Positions 26,493 to 35,847 of a DNA stretch of 64,000 bases are shown in pieces. Source of the stretch: Sphingobacterium sp. LZ7M1 (GTDB taxonomy: Bacteria; Bacteroidota; Bacteroidia; Sphingobacteriales; Sphingobacteriaceae); contig NZ_CP101134.1 of assembly GCF_024296865.1 (NCBI RefSeq), positions 248,001 to 312,000 of the forward strand, in the 5' to 3' direction. The notes below the pieces were generated by a model. The model did not search any database, was not told where the DNA came from, and was given only the letters and a program-made list of their open reading frames with translations. Both the position numbers and the translations under genes were made by a program. Position 1 is the first letter of the stretch. Every line of letters begins with the position of its first letter.

Positions 26493-26507
26493 ATTCAAAA
26501 GAAAGAC

Positions 26508-26515
26508 TAATTTTG
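26508..26515 (+). promoter_or_regulatory. -7 element TAATTTTG before sdaA
   Basis: An exact TAnnTTTG match lies 18 bp before the sdaA ATG and just after the GH3 terminator; no clear TTTG -33 was seen. Confidence 0.5.
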
Positions 26516-26533
26516 CTATGTAGATTGAGAATT

Positions 26534-27961
26534 ATGGCAAAAGAGCAGATTTCTATATTTGATATGTTTAAGATAGGGATTGGACCTTCCAGTTCACATA
26601 CTTTAGGCCCTTGGCGTGCAGCCCAACGTTTCGTTGAAGCATTGCAGAATAGGGAGGCCTTAGATCATGTTGTGGAGGTAAAGATCCTTTTGTATGGCTC
26701 TTTGGCGAAGACGGGTGTTGGTCATGGTACTGATATCGCAGTGCTTTTGGGCATGAGTGGGGATGACCCTGTAACATTTGATGTCAATGATGTCCTTCCG
26801 AAGGTGAATCGCATCAAGGCTAATAAAAAGATGAGCCTGGGTGGTAAAAAAGAAATTGACTTTTCCTATACCGATGATCTGCTATTCCTTTATGATCAAA
26901 GTCTTCCATTTCACCCCAATGCAGTTACTTTTCAGGCATTTTTGGACAATGGGACTGCTATTTCTGAAACCTATTATTCAATAGGTGGTGGATTTGTGGT
27001 TCAGGAAAATGATACCGAAAGTGTATTGTCTGAGATTGATCTTCCTTTTCCAATTGATACCGCGCAGGAATTAATGGTTTCCTGTATGCGTACCGGACTG
27101 AAGATTTCGGAACTGGTGTTGGAGAATGAATGCTCTTGGCGTTCCGAACAGGAAACTAGGGATGGCGTTTTAAAGATCTTCCAAACCATTAAGGAATGTA
27201 TCTATAAGGGTTGCCATACGGACGGTGTTTTGCCAGGAGGTCTGCATGTGGAAAGGCGTGCATCCAAACTGAACAAAAAGATGTTGAAAGGGCGTGAATA
27301 TTCGGACTTTGACAGTTGGGTAGAGGCGATCCGTGCTGGAGGCAGGGATTTCGGATATATCCTTGACTGTGTAAGCTGTTTTGCTCTGGCCGTGAATGAG
27401 GAGAATGCTTCGTTTGGACGAGTGGTAACTGCGCCAACCAATGGTGCAGCTGGAGTGATCCCCGCAGTTCTGCAATACTATATCGTATTCCATGATTGTT
27501 ATAAAGAGGATAAGATCATTCAGTTTATTGCTACGGCTTCGGAAATTGGATCTATTTTCAAAAAAGGAGCAACCATTTCTGCTGCCATGGGCGGCTGTCA
27601 AGCAGAGATCGGGGTTTCATCGGCTATGGCTGCTGGAGCACTGACCGAATGTTTGGGTGGTTCGCAGAGGCAAGTGTTGATGGCCGCAGAGATCGCGATG
27701 GAGCATCATCTTGGCCTCACCTGTGATCCAATTGGTGGGCTAGTGCAGATTCCTTGTATCGAAAGAAATACCATGGGTGCTATCAAGGCCATTACTGCGG
27801 CTCAATTGGCCCTTCAGTCGAATCCTGATAAAGCGAAAGTAAGTCTGGATGCAGTGGTGAGCACGATGTGGGATACTGCTCAGGACATGAATGTGAAATA
27901 TAAAGAAACGGCAGATGGTGGCCTGGCGATTAAAGTTCCGTTGAGTTTGCCTGAATGTTAG
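26534..27961 (+). CDS. sdaA: L-serine ammonia-lyase, single-chain iron-sulfur type
   Basis: I take the ATG at 26534 (475 residues, [26 protein letters not shown]). The beta-domain signature [12 protein letters not shown] and the alpha-domain [18 protein letters not shown], with conserved Cys residues in the C-terminal half (such as [17 protein letters not shown]), mark the single-chain [4Fe-4S] serine dehydratase that turns L-serine into pyruvate and ammonia. Length is typical. It stands alone between terminators. Confidence 0.95.
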   Translation: MAKEQISIFDMFKIGIGPSSSHTLGPWRAAQRFVEALQNREALDHVVEVKILLYGSLAKTGVGHGTDIAVLLGMSGDDPVTFDVNDVLPKVNRIKANKKMSLGGKKEIDFSYTDDLLFLYDQSLPFHPNAVTFQAFLDNGTAISETYYSIGGGFVVQENDTESVLSEIDLPFPIDTAQELMVSCMRTGLKISELVLENECSWRSEQETRDGVLKIFQTIKECIYKGCHTDGVLPGGLHVERRASKLNKKMLKGREYSDFDSWVEAIRAGGRDFGYILDCVSCFALAVNEENASFGRVVTAPTNGAAGVIPAVLQYYIVFHDCYKEDKIIQFIATASEIGSIFKKGATISAAMGGCQAEIGVSSAMAAGALTECLGGSQRQVLMAAEIAMEHHLGLTCDPIGGLVQIPCIERNTMGAIKAITAAQLALQSNPDKAKVSLDAVVSTMWDTAQDMNVKYKETADGGLAIKVPLSLPEC

Positions 27962-27990
27962 GTTCAAAAAAGAAATATGCAAATAGTTGG

Positions 27991-28020
27991 AGAGCTGTCC
28001 GTTTGGGCGGCTCTTTTATT
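27991..28020 (+). terminator. Terminator after sdaA
   Basis: A 10-bp stem (AGAGCTGTCC with GGGCGGCTCT, two G-U pairs), 4-nt loop, then TTTATTTT. Confidence 0.75.
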
Positions 28021-28031
28021 TTCGATTTTTC

Positions 28032-28039
28032 TATCTTTG
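28032..28039 (+). promoter_or_regulatory. -7 element TATCTTTG before the MBL hydrolase
   Basis: An exact TAnnTTTG match ends 4 bp before the ATG at 28044, which would give a leaderless or nearly leaderless mRNA. Confidence 0.4.
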
Positions 28040-28043
28040 TGAA

Positions 28044-28871
28044 ATGATTCGATACGCGGCATTAGCTTCTGGAAGTAATGGAAATAGCTATTATATTGCT
28101 AAGGGCAATACCTCCATTTTAATTGATGCCGGAATCAATAGCAAGCATCTGCATTTAAGGATGGCATCGTTGGGGATAAATCCGTCGAGTATCAATGCCA
28201 TCTTTATTACCCATGAACATACTGACCATATTTCTGGCTTATCCGTTTTCCTGAAGAGGTATCAGATTCCAGTTTATCTGACTGAAGGGACCTATGAATC
28301 ATCCAGATTGCAATTGCCGAGTTACCTGATCAATTTTATCAAGCCGAATTCGGTTGTTAATTTAGAAGACTTCTCCGTTTATGGTATTCCTAAATATCAT
28401 GATGCGCAGGAACCTTGCAGCTTTTTGGTTTCTGATGGGGAGCTGAATATTTCGGTTCTAACCGATTTGGGAAGGATCTGTGAAAATGTGAAGAAAGCAA
28501 TCCGCATTGCGGATATCCTGTTTTTGGAAGCTAATTATGATGAGGAAATGCTCTTTACAGGTAGATATCCTTATCATTTAAAGAACAGGATTAAGGGAGG
28601 ATGGGGCCACCTTTCCAATAAAATATCCCTAGAAGCCTTTATTGAGAATAAATCTGAGCGTTTAAAGCATTTGATACTGGGCCACCTTTCAGGCGAGAAC
28701 AATTCTGTAGAGTTGGTTGAGCGGGTCTTTGAACCCCATTGCCAAGAATTTAAGATGTCTGTAGCAAAAAGGACAGAATGTACTCCGCTATTTGAGATCA
28801 GCAAGCAGGTGCAAACGGAAATATATGTGGAAGAATATTCTTATCAATCCATTCAGATCATTACGGGGTAA
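28044..28871 (+). CDS. MBL-fold metallo-hydrolase (YycJ/WalJ-like)
   Basis: I use the ATG at 28044 (275 residues), where the family-typical start IRYAALASGSNGNSYYI begins. The metal-binding motif THEHTDH lies at 56-62, with later LTDLG, LEANYDEEML and LILGHLS-type ligands. The fold and order match the YycJ/WalJ group of beta-lactamase-fold nucleases or hydrolases. The exact substrate is not known. The gene converges with lipB, and a shared 48-bp palindrome terminates both. Confidence 0.88.
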   Translation: MIRYAALASGSNGNSYYIAKGNTSILIDAGINSKHLHLRMASLGINPSSINAIFITHEHTDHISGLSVFLKRYQIPVYLTEGTYESSRLQLPSYLINFIKPNSVVNLEDFSVYGIPKYHDAQEPCSFLVSDGELNISVLTDLGRICENVKKAIRIADILFLEANYDEEMLFTGRYPYHLKNRIKGGWGHLSNKISLEAFIENKSERLKHLILGHLSGENNSVELVERVFEPHCQEFKMSVAKRTECTPLFEISKQVQTEIYVEEYSYQSIQIITG

Positions 28872-28887
28872 TCCCCTGTTTAAGATA

Positions 28888-28935
28888 CAAAAAGGAAGGA
28901 GCTGTTATGATCATAACAGCTCCTTCCTTTTTGTT
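28888..28935. terminator. Bidirectional terminator, 48-bp perfect palindrome
   Basis: A perfect 24-bp inverted repeat with no spacer lies between the MBL hydrolase (+) and lipB (-) stops. Its ends are A-rich/T-rich, so it can work on both strands. Confidence 0.88.
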
Positions 28936-28943
28936 GAATATGT

Positions 28944-29642
28944 TTATTGGAGTTCCATTTTGAATAGTGTTGCCAAGTGTGTCTTTAGTTTGGCTTTCAC
29001 TTCTTCAACGTCAACTTTATGTCCTAATTCCCTTTCCATGGAAGTAACATCCTTGTCATCTATTCCGCAAGGGACGATGTTTCCAAAATAGGCAAGGTCT
29101 GCATTGACGTTAAAGGCGAAGCCATGCATAGTTACCCAGCGAGAAGCCCGTACGCCCATGGCACAGATCTTTCTAGCCTTTTCATTATCAGGGTCTAGCC
29201 AAACACCGGTATAGCCTGGATACCTTCCTGCCTCTATGCCGTAATCAGCAAGGGTCAGGATAATGGCTTCCTCTAGGGTCCGCAGATAAAGATGGATGTC
29301 CGTGAAAAAGTTGTCCAGATCCAAGATCGGATAGCCGACAATCTGGCCGGGGCCATGGTAGGTGATGTCGCCACCTCTATTGATCTTATAGAAAGTTGCT
29401 TCTTTCTCCTTTAACCCTTCTTCATCCAATAACAGGTATTCCAAATGTCCACTTTTGCCAAGGGTATAGACATGTGGATGTTCGGTAAATATCAAAAAGT
29501 TCGGTGTTGGATCCTGTGCGTTATTTACTCGGTTATCATGTTTGATGGCGAGGGTCTTTGCAAAAATCGCTTCTTGTTTGTCCCAAGCCTCTTGATAATC
29601 CAATAACCCCCAATCAATAAACTTTACTTCTTTGTTTTGCAT
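28944..29642 (-). CDS. lipB: Octanoyl-[ACP]:protein N-octanoyltransferase
   Basis: The 232-residue cytoplasmic enzyme moves octanoyl groups from acyl carrier protein to lipoyl domains. It shows the RGGDITYHGPGQIVGYPILDL signature (89-109), catalytic Lys158 in RKICAMGV and Cys192 in IVPCGI. Length is normal. It follows hflX with a 9-bp gap on the same strand. Confidence 0.96.
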   Translation of the reverse strand: MQNKEVKFIDWGLLDYQEAWDKQEAIFAKTLAIKHDNRVNNAQDPTPNFLIFTEHPHVYTLGKSGHLEYLLLDEEGLKEKEATFYKINRGGDITYHGPGQIVGYPILDLDNFFTDIHLYLRTLEEAIILTLADYGIEAGRYPGYTGVWLDPDNEKARKICAMGVRASRWVTMHGFAFNVNADLAYFGNIVPCGIDDKDVTSMERELGHKVDVEEVKAKLKTHLATLFKMELQ

Positions 29643-29651
29643 TTTGTTTTC

Positions 29652-30842
29652 CTAATACAACAGGTTGTTATATGGGTATCTGGCGTTGTGCATTTTTACA
29701 ACGATATCATATACTTTTTCCTTGAATTCCTCGACGTTTGTTTTGTTGGTTGCAGAGATAAAAATCGCCGGATCGGCATTTTTCGCCATCCAAGAGTTCC
29801 GGAAATCATCCAATGTTACTTTTATCTCTTCACCGTCCTCATCCAGTTCAACCGGAGGTTTATAGGCGTCGATCTTGTTGAAAACCGTAATGATCGGTTT
29901 ATCAACAGCACCGATATCCTTTAGGGTTTCATTAACCGCACGGATATGATCTTCGAAATAAGGGTGGGAAATATCCACCACGTGGATCAATACATCGGCC
30001 TCTCTGACCTCATCAAGGGTAGACTTGAAACATTCCACTAAATGGTGAGGTAGTTTGCGGATAAATCCAACGGTATCTGACAAAAGGAATGGGAGATTGT
30101 CAATAACAACCTTTCTAACTGTCGTATCCAGCGTAGCGAACAGTTTGTTCTCGATCAATACATCGGATTTTGAGATCATGTTCATGATGGTGGACTTACC
30201 AACGTTGGTATAGCCGACCAAGGCCACTCGGATCATCTCGCCTCTGTTCTTACGTTGGGTCTCGTTTTGTTTGTCGATGACTTTTAACCTATCCTTCAAT
30301 AGGGAAATTTTATTCAAGATCATCCGTCTATCACTCTCAATCTGGCTTTCACCCGGACCACGCATACCAATACCCCCGCGCTGACGCTCTAAGTGAGTCC
30401 ACATTCGGGTCAATCTAGGCAATAAATATTGCAGTTGGGCAAGCTCCACTTGGGTCTTTGCCTGCGCCGTTTTTGCATGCTTTGCAAAGATGTCCAAAAT
30501 CAAGTTGGAACGATCGAGTACCTTGATGTTGAAATACTTTTCTATGTTCCTTAACTGAGATGGAGAAAGTTCATCATCAAATACGACGATATCTATTTCT
30601 TCGGCTTGGATAAATTCCTTGATTTCATCAAGCTTACCTGATCCTACAAAGGTTGCACGATCTGGGAAAGCTAGTTTTTGGGTGAAAATTCCTTTGGTGA
30701 CACCACCTGCAGTGGTCACTAAAAACTCTAATTCTTCTAAATATTCTTTGGCGGTTTCATCCGAAACATCAGGAGTGATTACACTCACCAATACTGCTGT
30801 TTCTGGCTTTACTGCCGTGTCATATATCTTAAATCTTGCCAT
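29652..30842 (-). CDS. hflX: Ribosome-associated GTPase HflX
   Basis: The 396-residue protein has the HflX N-terminal domain, the QRGGIGMRGPGESQIESDRR linker signature (154-173) and a GTPase domain with P-loop GYTNVGKST (210-218), DTVG and NKID motifs. HflX splits stalled or heat-damaged ribosomes. It is upstream of lipB in a two-gene unit. Confidence 0.96.
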   Translation of the reverse strand: MARFKIYDTAVKPETAVLVSVITPDVSDETAKEYLEELEFLVTTAGGVTKGIFTQKLAFPDRATFVGSGKLDEIKEFIQAEEIDIVVFDDELSPSQLRNIEKYFNIKVLDRSNLILDIFAKHAKTAQAKTQVELAQLQYLLPRLTRMWTHLERQRGGIGMRGPGESQIESDRRMILNKISLLKDRLKVIDKQNETQRKNRGEMIRVALVGYTNVGKSTIMNMISKSDVLIENKLFATLDTTVRKVVIDNLPFLLSDTVGFIRKLPHHLVECFKSTLDEVREADVLIHVVDISHPYFEDHIRAVNETLKDIGAVDKPIITVFNKIDAYKPPVELDEDGEEIKVTLDDFRNSWMAKNADPAIFISATNKTNVEEFKEKVYDIVVKMHNARYPYNNLLY

Positions 30843-30938
30843 TTAATGTTTTTAAATAGTGAACAAGCGTTCCAATGAAATGGTTGTTGCCTGTTTAAAC
30901 CTTGTTTAAGTAGAAACAAGTTTACAAAGTTACGGTTT

Positions 30939-33044
30939 TTACGAGATTTTGTCCCATGAAATAGCAGGGGAGCTTTTGCTTAAATACTGGGCTAAGAGTT
31001 GATTGCGTTCTTCTTGCAGGTTTGGGTCCTCATTAAAGATCTGGATGACCAATTGCCTAGCTTCAGATAGGATGGCTTGATCTTTAGCAAGATCAGCGAT
31101 TTTCATTTCCAAAACACCAGATTGCTGCGTGCCAGAAAGGTCCCCAGGGCCACGGAGTTGTAGATCCACCTCTGCGATTTCAAAGCCGTCATTGGTCCGT
31201 ACCATGGTTTCCAAACGGGTCCTGCCCTCTTTGCTCAGTTTATTGCTTGACATTAGGATACAGAAGGATTGTTCGGCTCCACGTCCTACCCGGCCACGGA
31301 GCTGATGCAGTTGGGAAAGGCCAAAGCGTTCCGAGTTTTCAATGACCATCACGGATGCATTCGGTACATTTACTCCAACTTCAATTACGGTTGTTGCCAC
31401 CATGATCTGGGTTTCACCCTTTATAAAACGCTGCATTTCGAAGTCTTTGTCCTTTACCGGCATCTTGCCGTGAACAATACTGATCCGGAATTCAGGCAAT
31501 GGAAATTCTCGCATCAAGCCTTCAAGTCCGGCCTCTAGGTATAGAAGGTCCATCTTTTCACTCTCCTTGATCAACGGATATACGATGTAGACTTGGCGAC
31601 CTTTTGCGATTTCATCGCGCATGAAACCAAATACGCGTAAGCGTTGGTTTTCGAAAAAGTGAACGGTTTTGATTGGCTTTCTTCCAGCTGGTAACTCATC
31701 GATAATGGAAATGTCAAGGTCTCCATACATGGTCATCGCCAAGGTCCTTGGGATAGGCGTTGCAGTCATCACCAACATATGTGGAGGAATCAGGTTTTTA
31801 CGCCATAGTTTTGCCCTTTGTTCTACTCCAAATCGATGCTGTTCGTCGATTACCACAAATCCAATATTCTTGAACTTTACCTTATCCTCAATCAGGGCAT
31901 GCGTCCCGATCAGGATATCGAGTGTTCCATCTTCCAATTCCTGATGGATGATCCTTCTTGCCTTTGCAGGTGTTGAACCTGTCAAGAGCTTGACGGTACA
32001 GATGTCATCTCCCAATAATTCCTTTAAGCCATTGTAGTGTTGGGTTGCAAGGATTTCCGTTGGGGCCATCATACAGGCTTGGTAGCCATTGTCGATAGCC
32101 AAGAGCATGCTCATCAACGCCACTACGGTCTTCCCTGAGCCGACATCCCCTTGCACCAATCGATTCATCTGGGCGCCCGTATTACAATCTATTCGAATTT
32201 CCTTTACCACTCTTTTTTGGGCATTGGTAAGTGGGAAAGGCAACCTCTCATTGAAGAATGTATTGAACTTGTCGCCAACTTTGTTGAATTGATGTCCCTT
32301 GTATCGTTGGGTGTTCAACTGTTTATTTTTCAATAGGCGAAGTTGAATAAAGAAGAGTTCTTCAAACTTCAACCTATTTATTGCCGCTTTCATCAACTGT
32401 TCGTTTTGCGGAAAGTGAATGCTCAGCAGAGCCTGTTGAAGGGGTAAGAGCTTGTATTTATCCAGAATGTAGTTTGGCAATGTTTCAGCAACCGTTCTTA
32501 AGGTGGTTTCTAAGGCCGTTTGTTGTAGCTTTTGGATGCCTTTGGAATCCAGGTTGAACTTCTTAAGTTTTTCAGTGGAAGAATAGACCGGTTGCATGGT
32601 CATATTTCCAACCTTTTTGCCCTGTTGTTGGTAGAGCTCCATCTCTGGATGGGTAATGGAAATTGCACCGTTGAATTCTGTCGGTTTCCCGTAGATAATA
32701 TAGGCAGCACCGACCTTAAGTCCTTTTCTTAACCAAGAAATGCTTTGAAACCAGACCAATTCCATCATTCCGGTATCATCCTTGAATTGGCCGACCAGTC
32801 GCCTTCCCCGTTTTTCGCCAACTTCCTGCAGGCTCATCAATCTCCCCAGAACTTGGGCACCAACCATGTCAGGGTGGAGCTCGCGGATCTTATGGAATTT
32901 GGTGCGGTCGATATATCGAAAAGGATAATCCTGCAAAAGGTCTCCAATCGTGAAGATCTGAAGCTCTTTCTTGAGGACATCCGCTTTCTGCGGTCCTACA
33001 CCTTTGAGATATTCTATGGGAGTTATTAACGATAAATCTGCCAT
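30939..33044 (-). CDS. recG: ATP-dependent DNA helicase RecG
   Basis: The 701-residue protein has the RecG wedge/OB domain (about 1-150), Walker A GDVGSGKT (299-306), DEQH box (400-403), the TATPIPRTLAMTMYGDLDIS motif, the C-terminal helicase half with VIEVGVNVPNAS and QLRGRVGRG, and the DLQLRGPGDLSGTQQSG TRG-region. It remodels stalled replication forks and Holliday junctions. Full length. A single-gene unit on the minus strand. Confidence 0.97.
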   Translation of the reverse strand: MADLSLITPIEYLKGVGPQKADVLKKELQIFTIGDLLQDYPFRYIDRTKFHKIRELHPDMVGAQVLGRLMSLQEVGEKRGRRLVGQFKDDTGMMELVWFQSISWLRKGLKVGAAYIIYGKPTEFNGAISITHPEMELYQQQGKKVGNMTMQPVYSSTEKLKKFNLDSKGIQKLQQTALETTLRTVAETLPNYILDKYKLLPLQQALLSIHFPQNEQLMKAAINRLKFEELFFIQLRLLKNKQLNTQRYKGHQFNKVGDKFNTFFNERLPFPLTNAQKRVVKEIRIDCNTGAQMNRLVQGDVGSGKTVVALMSMLLAIDNGYQACMMAPTEILATQHYNGLKELLGDDICTVKLLTGSTPAKARRIIHQELEDGTLDILIGTHALIEDKVKFKNIGFVVIDEQHRFGVEQRAKLWRKNLIPPHMLVMTATPIPRTLAMTMYGDLDISIIDELPAGRKPIKTVHFFENQRLRVFGFMRDEIAKGRQVYIVYPLIKESEKMDLLYLEAGLEGLMREFPLPEFRISIVHGKMPVKDKDFEMQRFIKGETQIMVATTVIEVGVNVPNASVMVIENSERFGLSQLHQLRGRVGRGAEQSFCILMSSNKLSKEGRTRLETMVRTNDGFEIAEVDLQLRGPGDLSGTQQSGVLEMKIADLAKDQAILSEARQLVIQIFNEDPNLQEERNQLLAQYLSKSSPAISWDKIS

Positions 33045-33100
33045 GGGATGATAATCCCACTAAAATAATAAAAACTTTCAACTCAAGCTCCGATAACAAC

Positions 33101-33128
33101 AAAAGCTCCTCAGAATCGAGGAGCTTTT
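33101..33128. terminator. Terminator after the SDR gene
   Basis: A perfect 11-bp stem (AAAAGCTCCTC with GAGGAGCTTTT) and 6-nt loop lies 28 bp past the minus-strand SDR stop. Confidence 0.85.
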
Positions 33129-33155
33129 CACTGTTTTATATAGATAGATTTAGGG

Positions 33156-33905
33156 TTAAATTATGGTGGTACCACCATCCACTGCCAGGTTGATTCCAGT
33201 GATGTACCGGGCATCATCTGAGGCTAAAAACAAGGCGGCTAAGGCGATATCCTCTGCGGTTCCATAATCCTTCATCGGGATAATAGACATGAAATGGGGT
33301 CTGTACTGAGGGTTGTTGAGGTGTGCTTCAGCCATTGGGGTCATGATATACCCGGGATTGATTGCATTGACGCGTATTTTCAATTTCCCAAAATCTACGG
33401 CTGCTGCTCGGGTAATCGCAGAAACTCCACCCTTTGAGGCGGTGTATGATCCTGGGCCAGACATTCCGGTCAAGGCTGCAATCGAAGAAATATTCACGAT
33501 ACTACCGCCATTTTCCTTCATATGTGGAAGGACGGCCTGCATGCCCAACATCACACTGTTGATATTGATATCATAGGTCTTTTTCCAAAGGGCTTCATCT
33601 TGTTCCTCAAAAGGGGTTGGAACCGAGATCCCTGCGTTGTTGATCAATATATCTACTTTTCCAAAATTATTCAGTGCTGCAGGAATGACATCGTTGAACC
33701 AAGTTTCTCTGTTTGAAACATCATGTTTTACTGCTACGGCATCAAAGCCTTGAGCCTGAAGTTTCTCGACTATGGCATTCAATTTATCAATCTGAATATC
33801 TGTTGCTACCACTTTCGCGCCCTCGTTTGCAAACAAATAGGTCATGGATTCGCCCATGCCAGATGCTGCTCCCGTAATAATGGCTACTTTACCTGTTAAT
33901 CTCAT
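33156..33905 (-). CDS. SDR-family oxidoreductase
   Basis: The 249-residue protein is a classical short-chain dehydrogenase: TGAASGMGES cofactor loop (11-20), D36 after strand 2 suggesting NAD(H) preference, NNAG at 89-92, catalytic Ser140/141, Tyr154 and Lys158 in SYTASKGG, and the NAINPGYIMTPMAE loop. Substrate unknown; relatives include glucose, 3-oxoacyl and cyclic-alcohol dehydrogenases. It has its own terminator and no operon partners. Confidence 0.9.
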   Translation of the reverse strand: MRLTGKVAIITGAASGMGESMTYLFANEGAKVVATDIQIDKLNAIVEKLQAQGFDAVAVKHDVSNRETWFNDVIPAALNNFGKVDILINNAGISVPTPFEEQDEALWKKTYDININSVMLGMQAVLPHMKENGGSIVNISSIAALTGMSGPGSYTASKGGVSAITRAAAVDFGKLKIRVNAINPGYIMTPMAEAHLNNPQYRPHFMSIIPMKDYGTAEDIALAALFLASDDARYITGINLAVDGGTTII

Positions 33906-34086
33906 AGTAGTGTTTTTATGTGAATAAATATCTTAAGCTTCTTTCATTAAAAAAGTGACCTAGGTTACCTTCTTAAAATAAATGGTTGTTTTTCCGAATT
34001 ATAGGTATGGGTGAGTAACAGTTGAAAAGCAATACTGTTTTTCTTGATGGCGAATTTGTAGTAATAGGGAGGGTAGAACCACAAAA

Positions 34087-34115
34087 AATGCCAACAATTA
34101 ATTATTGTTGGCATT
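34087..34115. terminator. Terminator after ridA
   Basis: A perfect 12-bp stem AATGCCAACAAT/ATTGTTGGCATT with a 5-nt loop lies 28 bp past the minus-strand ridA stop. Confidence 0.82.
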
Positions 34116-34142
34116 ATATTGAAATAAGTTTCTTGTTGTTGA

Positions 34143-34529
34143 TTATCCTTTCCAGGCAATAACAGAGATTTCCACATTAACCTCTTTAGGTAAGGTCTTT
34201 ACTGCAACACATTCCCTTGCTGGTTGGTTTTCTTTGAAATATTCGGCATAGACCTCATTAACGGTTGCAAAATAGTCCATACTGCTTAGGAAGATCGATG
34301 TCTTAACCACATCTGAATAGTCATAGCCAGCATTTTTCAAGATTGCTCCTACATTTTTCAATACCTGGTGAGCTTCGTCTGCGACTCCGGTAGTGATCAA
34401 TTCCATGCTTTCCGGAATCAATGGGATCTGCCCTGAAACATAAAGGGTTTTATCTGCTTTTATCGCTTGGTTGTAGGGGCCAATTGCTGCTGGGGCCTTA
34501 TCCGTATTCAGAATTTCTTTTTGTGCCAT
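34143..34529 (-). CDS. ridA: RidA-family enamine/imine deaminase
   Basis: The 128-residue protein is a standard RidA: APAAIGPYNQAIKADKTLYVSGQIPL at the N-terminus, the DVVKTSIFLSSM strand and the RECVAVKTLPKEVNVEISVIA C-terminus with the conserved active-site Arg. It hydrolyses reactive 2-aminoacrylate and related enamines, products of serine/threonine dehydratases such as the SdaA encoded 7 kb away. Single-gene unit divergent from nagA. Confidence 0.95.
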   Translation of the reverse strand: MAQKEILNTDKAPAAIGPYNQAIKADKTLYVSGQIPLIPESMELITTGVADEAHQVLKNVGAILKNAGYDYSDVVKTSIFLSSMDYFATVNEVYAEYFKENQPARECVAVKTLPKEVNVEISVIAWKG

Positions 34530-34662
34530 GATTTTATTGTTCTTTGATAATAATTCTTAAAAAATGAGGTTCTGATATAGGGTTGGAATCTCATTTCGCT
34601 GGTCTAATATACGATTAGGCACTTGGATTTTCAACAAAAGCCAACAATAAGTAACTTGCAGG

Positions 34663-35775
34663 ATGAAACATAAACTTGCCCTCATCAATGGTAGGATTTT
34701 TACCGAATACCAAATATTTGAACAACATGCACTTTTAATCGATTCAGACCGAATTGCTGGTATTGTTCCTCAAGATGAACTGCCAGAAGGTTTTGAGATA
34801 CTGGATGTGAAAGGTGCCAATATATGCCCCGGGTTAATTGATTTGCAGATCTACGGGACAGGTGAAGACCTGTTTTCAGCGGAGTTGACCGTAGATTCCA
34901 TCCATAGGATTGAACAAAATCTATTGAAACAAGGCTGTACTTCCTTTGTGCTTACTTTGGCAACCAATACCTTGGAGCTATTCAACCAAGCTATTGCAGT
35001 TTTTGAGGAGGCAAAACCGAAAGTTGCTTTAGGCCTACACCTGGAAGGGCCATTCCTAAATGCGGCAAAGCGAGGAGCTCATCCAGCTGAATTGATCCAG
35101 AAAGCAAGCTTGGAGTTATTAGGGTCTGTCGTTGAGGGTAAGGAGCATATAGTCAAAATGATGACTATTGCCCCTGAACTGACCGATCAAGAGTGTATCG
35201 ACTACCTGAACGACAAGGGAGTATTGGTAACTGCAGGGCATAGTGCAGCAACTTATAAGGAAGCGACGCATGCCTTTGATAACGGAGTTCCTGCTGTGAC
35301 CCATCTGTGGAATGCCATGTCCCCGCTCCATCATCGTGATGTTGGTTTGCCGGGAGCAGCATTTAACCATGATGAGGTCTGCGCTTCGATTATCGTGGAT
35401 GGAATCCACTCAGACTTTGAGACAGTCAAAATCTCTAAGGAATTAATGGGAGACCGTTTGTTCCTTATCACCGATGCGGTTGCAAAATGTGACAAAGGGA
35501 TTTATCAACATGTTTTCAATCAAGATCATTATACCATGCCGGACGGTACGCTTTCAGGGTCTGCCTTGACTATGTTGAAGGCCGTTGAAAACTGTGTCAA
35601 AAAGGTGGGAATCAGTTTAGAAGAAAGCCTTCGCATGGCCACATTGTACCCTGCAAGACTTTTCGGAAGACATGACCTTGGCAACTTAAACTCCGGATCT
35701 ATAGCGAATGTGTTAGTTTTTGATCAAGATTTCCGGGTTCAACAGGTTGTTTTTCAAGGAGAAAGAATTATTTAA
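34663..35775 (+). CDS. nagA: N-acetylglucosamine-6-phosphate deacetylase
   Basis: The 370-residue amidohydrolase shows NICPGLIDLQIYG at the N-terminus, the metal ligand Glu128 in LHLEGPFLNAAKRGAH, His193 in AGHSAAT, His214 in VTHLWNAMSPLHHRD, and catalytic Asp271 in FLITDAVAKC. It removes acetate from GlcNAc-6-P to give glucosamine-6-P. MurQ, encoded 13 kb on, produces GlcNAc-6-P from MurNAc-6-P, so the two act in series. nagB is not in this window. It precedes the GHL10 lipoprotein by 72 bp (start at 35848). Confidence 0.95.
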   Translation: MKHKLALINGRIFTEYQIFEQHALLIDSDRIAGIVPQDELPEGFEILDVKGANICPGLIDLQIYGTGEDLFSAELTVDSIHRIEQNLLKQGCTSFVLTLATNTLELFNQAIAVFEEAKPKVALGLHLEGPFLNAAKRGAHPAELIQKASLELLGSVVEGKEHIVKMMTIAPELTDQECIDYLNDKGVLVTAGHSAATYKEATHAFDNGVPAVTHLWNAMSPLHHRDVGLPGAAFNHDEVCASIIVDGIHSDFETVKISKELMGDRLFLITDAVAKCDKGIYQHVFNQDHYTMPDGTLSGSALTMLKAVENCVKKVGISLEESLRMATLYPARLFGRHDLGNLNSGSIANVLVFDQDFRVQQVVFQGERII

Positions 35776-35821
35776 CATATAAAGAATAGGTTACAATTAG
35801 TAGGATAGCCCATAAAAGTCT

Positions 35822-35829
35822 TAATTTTG
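35822..35829 (+). promoter_or_regulatory. -7 element TAATTTTG before the GHL10 gene
   Basis: An exact TAnnTTTG match lies 18 bp before the chosen start; no clear -33 box. It suggests that the GHL10 lipoprotein has its own promoter besides read-through from nagA. Confidence 0.45.
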
Positions 35830-35847
35830 TGGGTTAAGAATGAATTT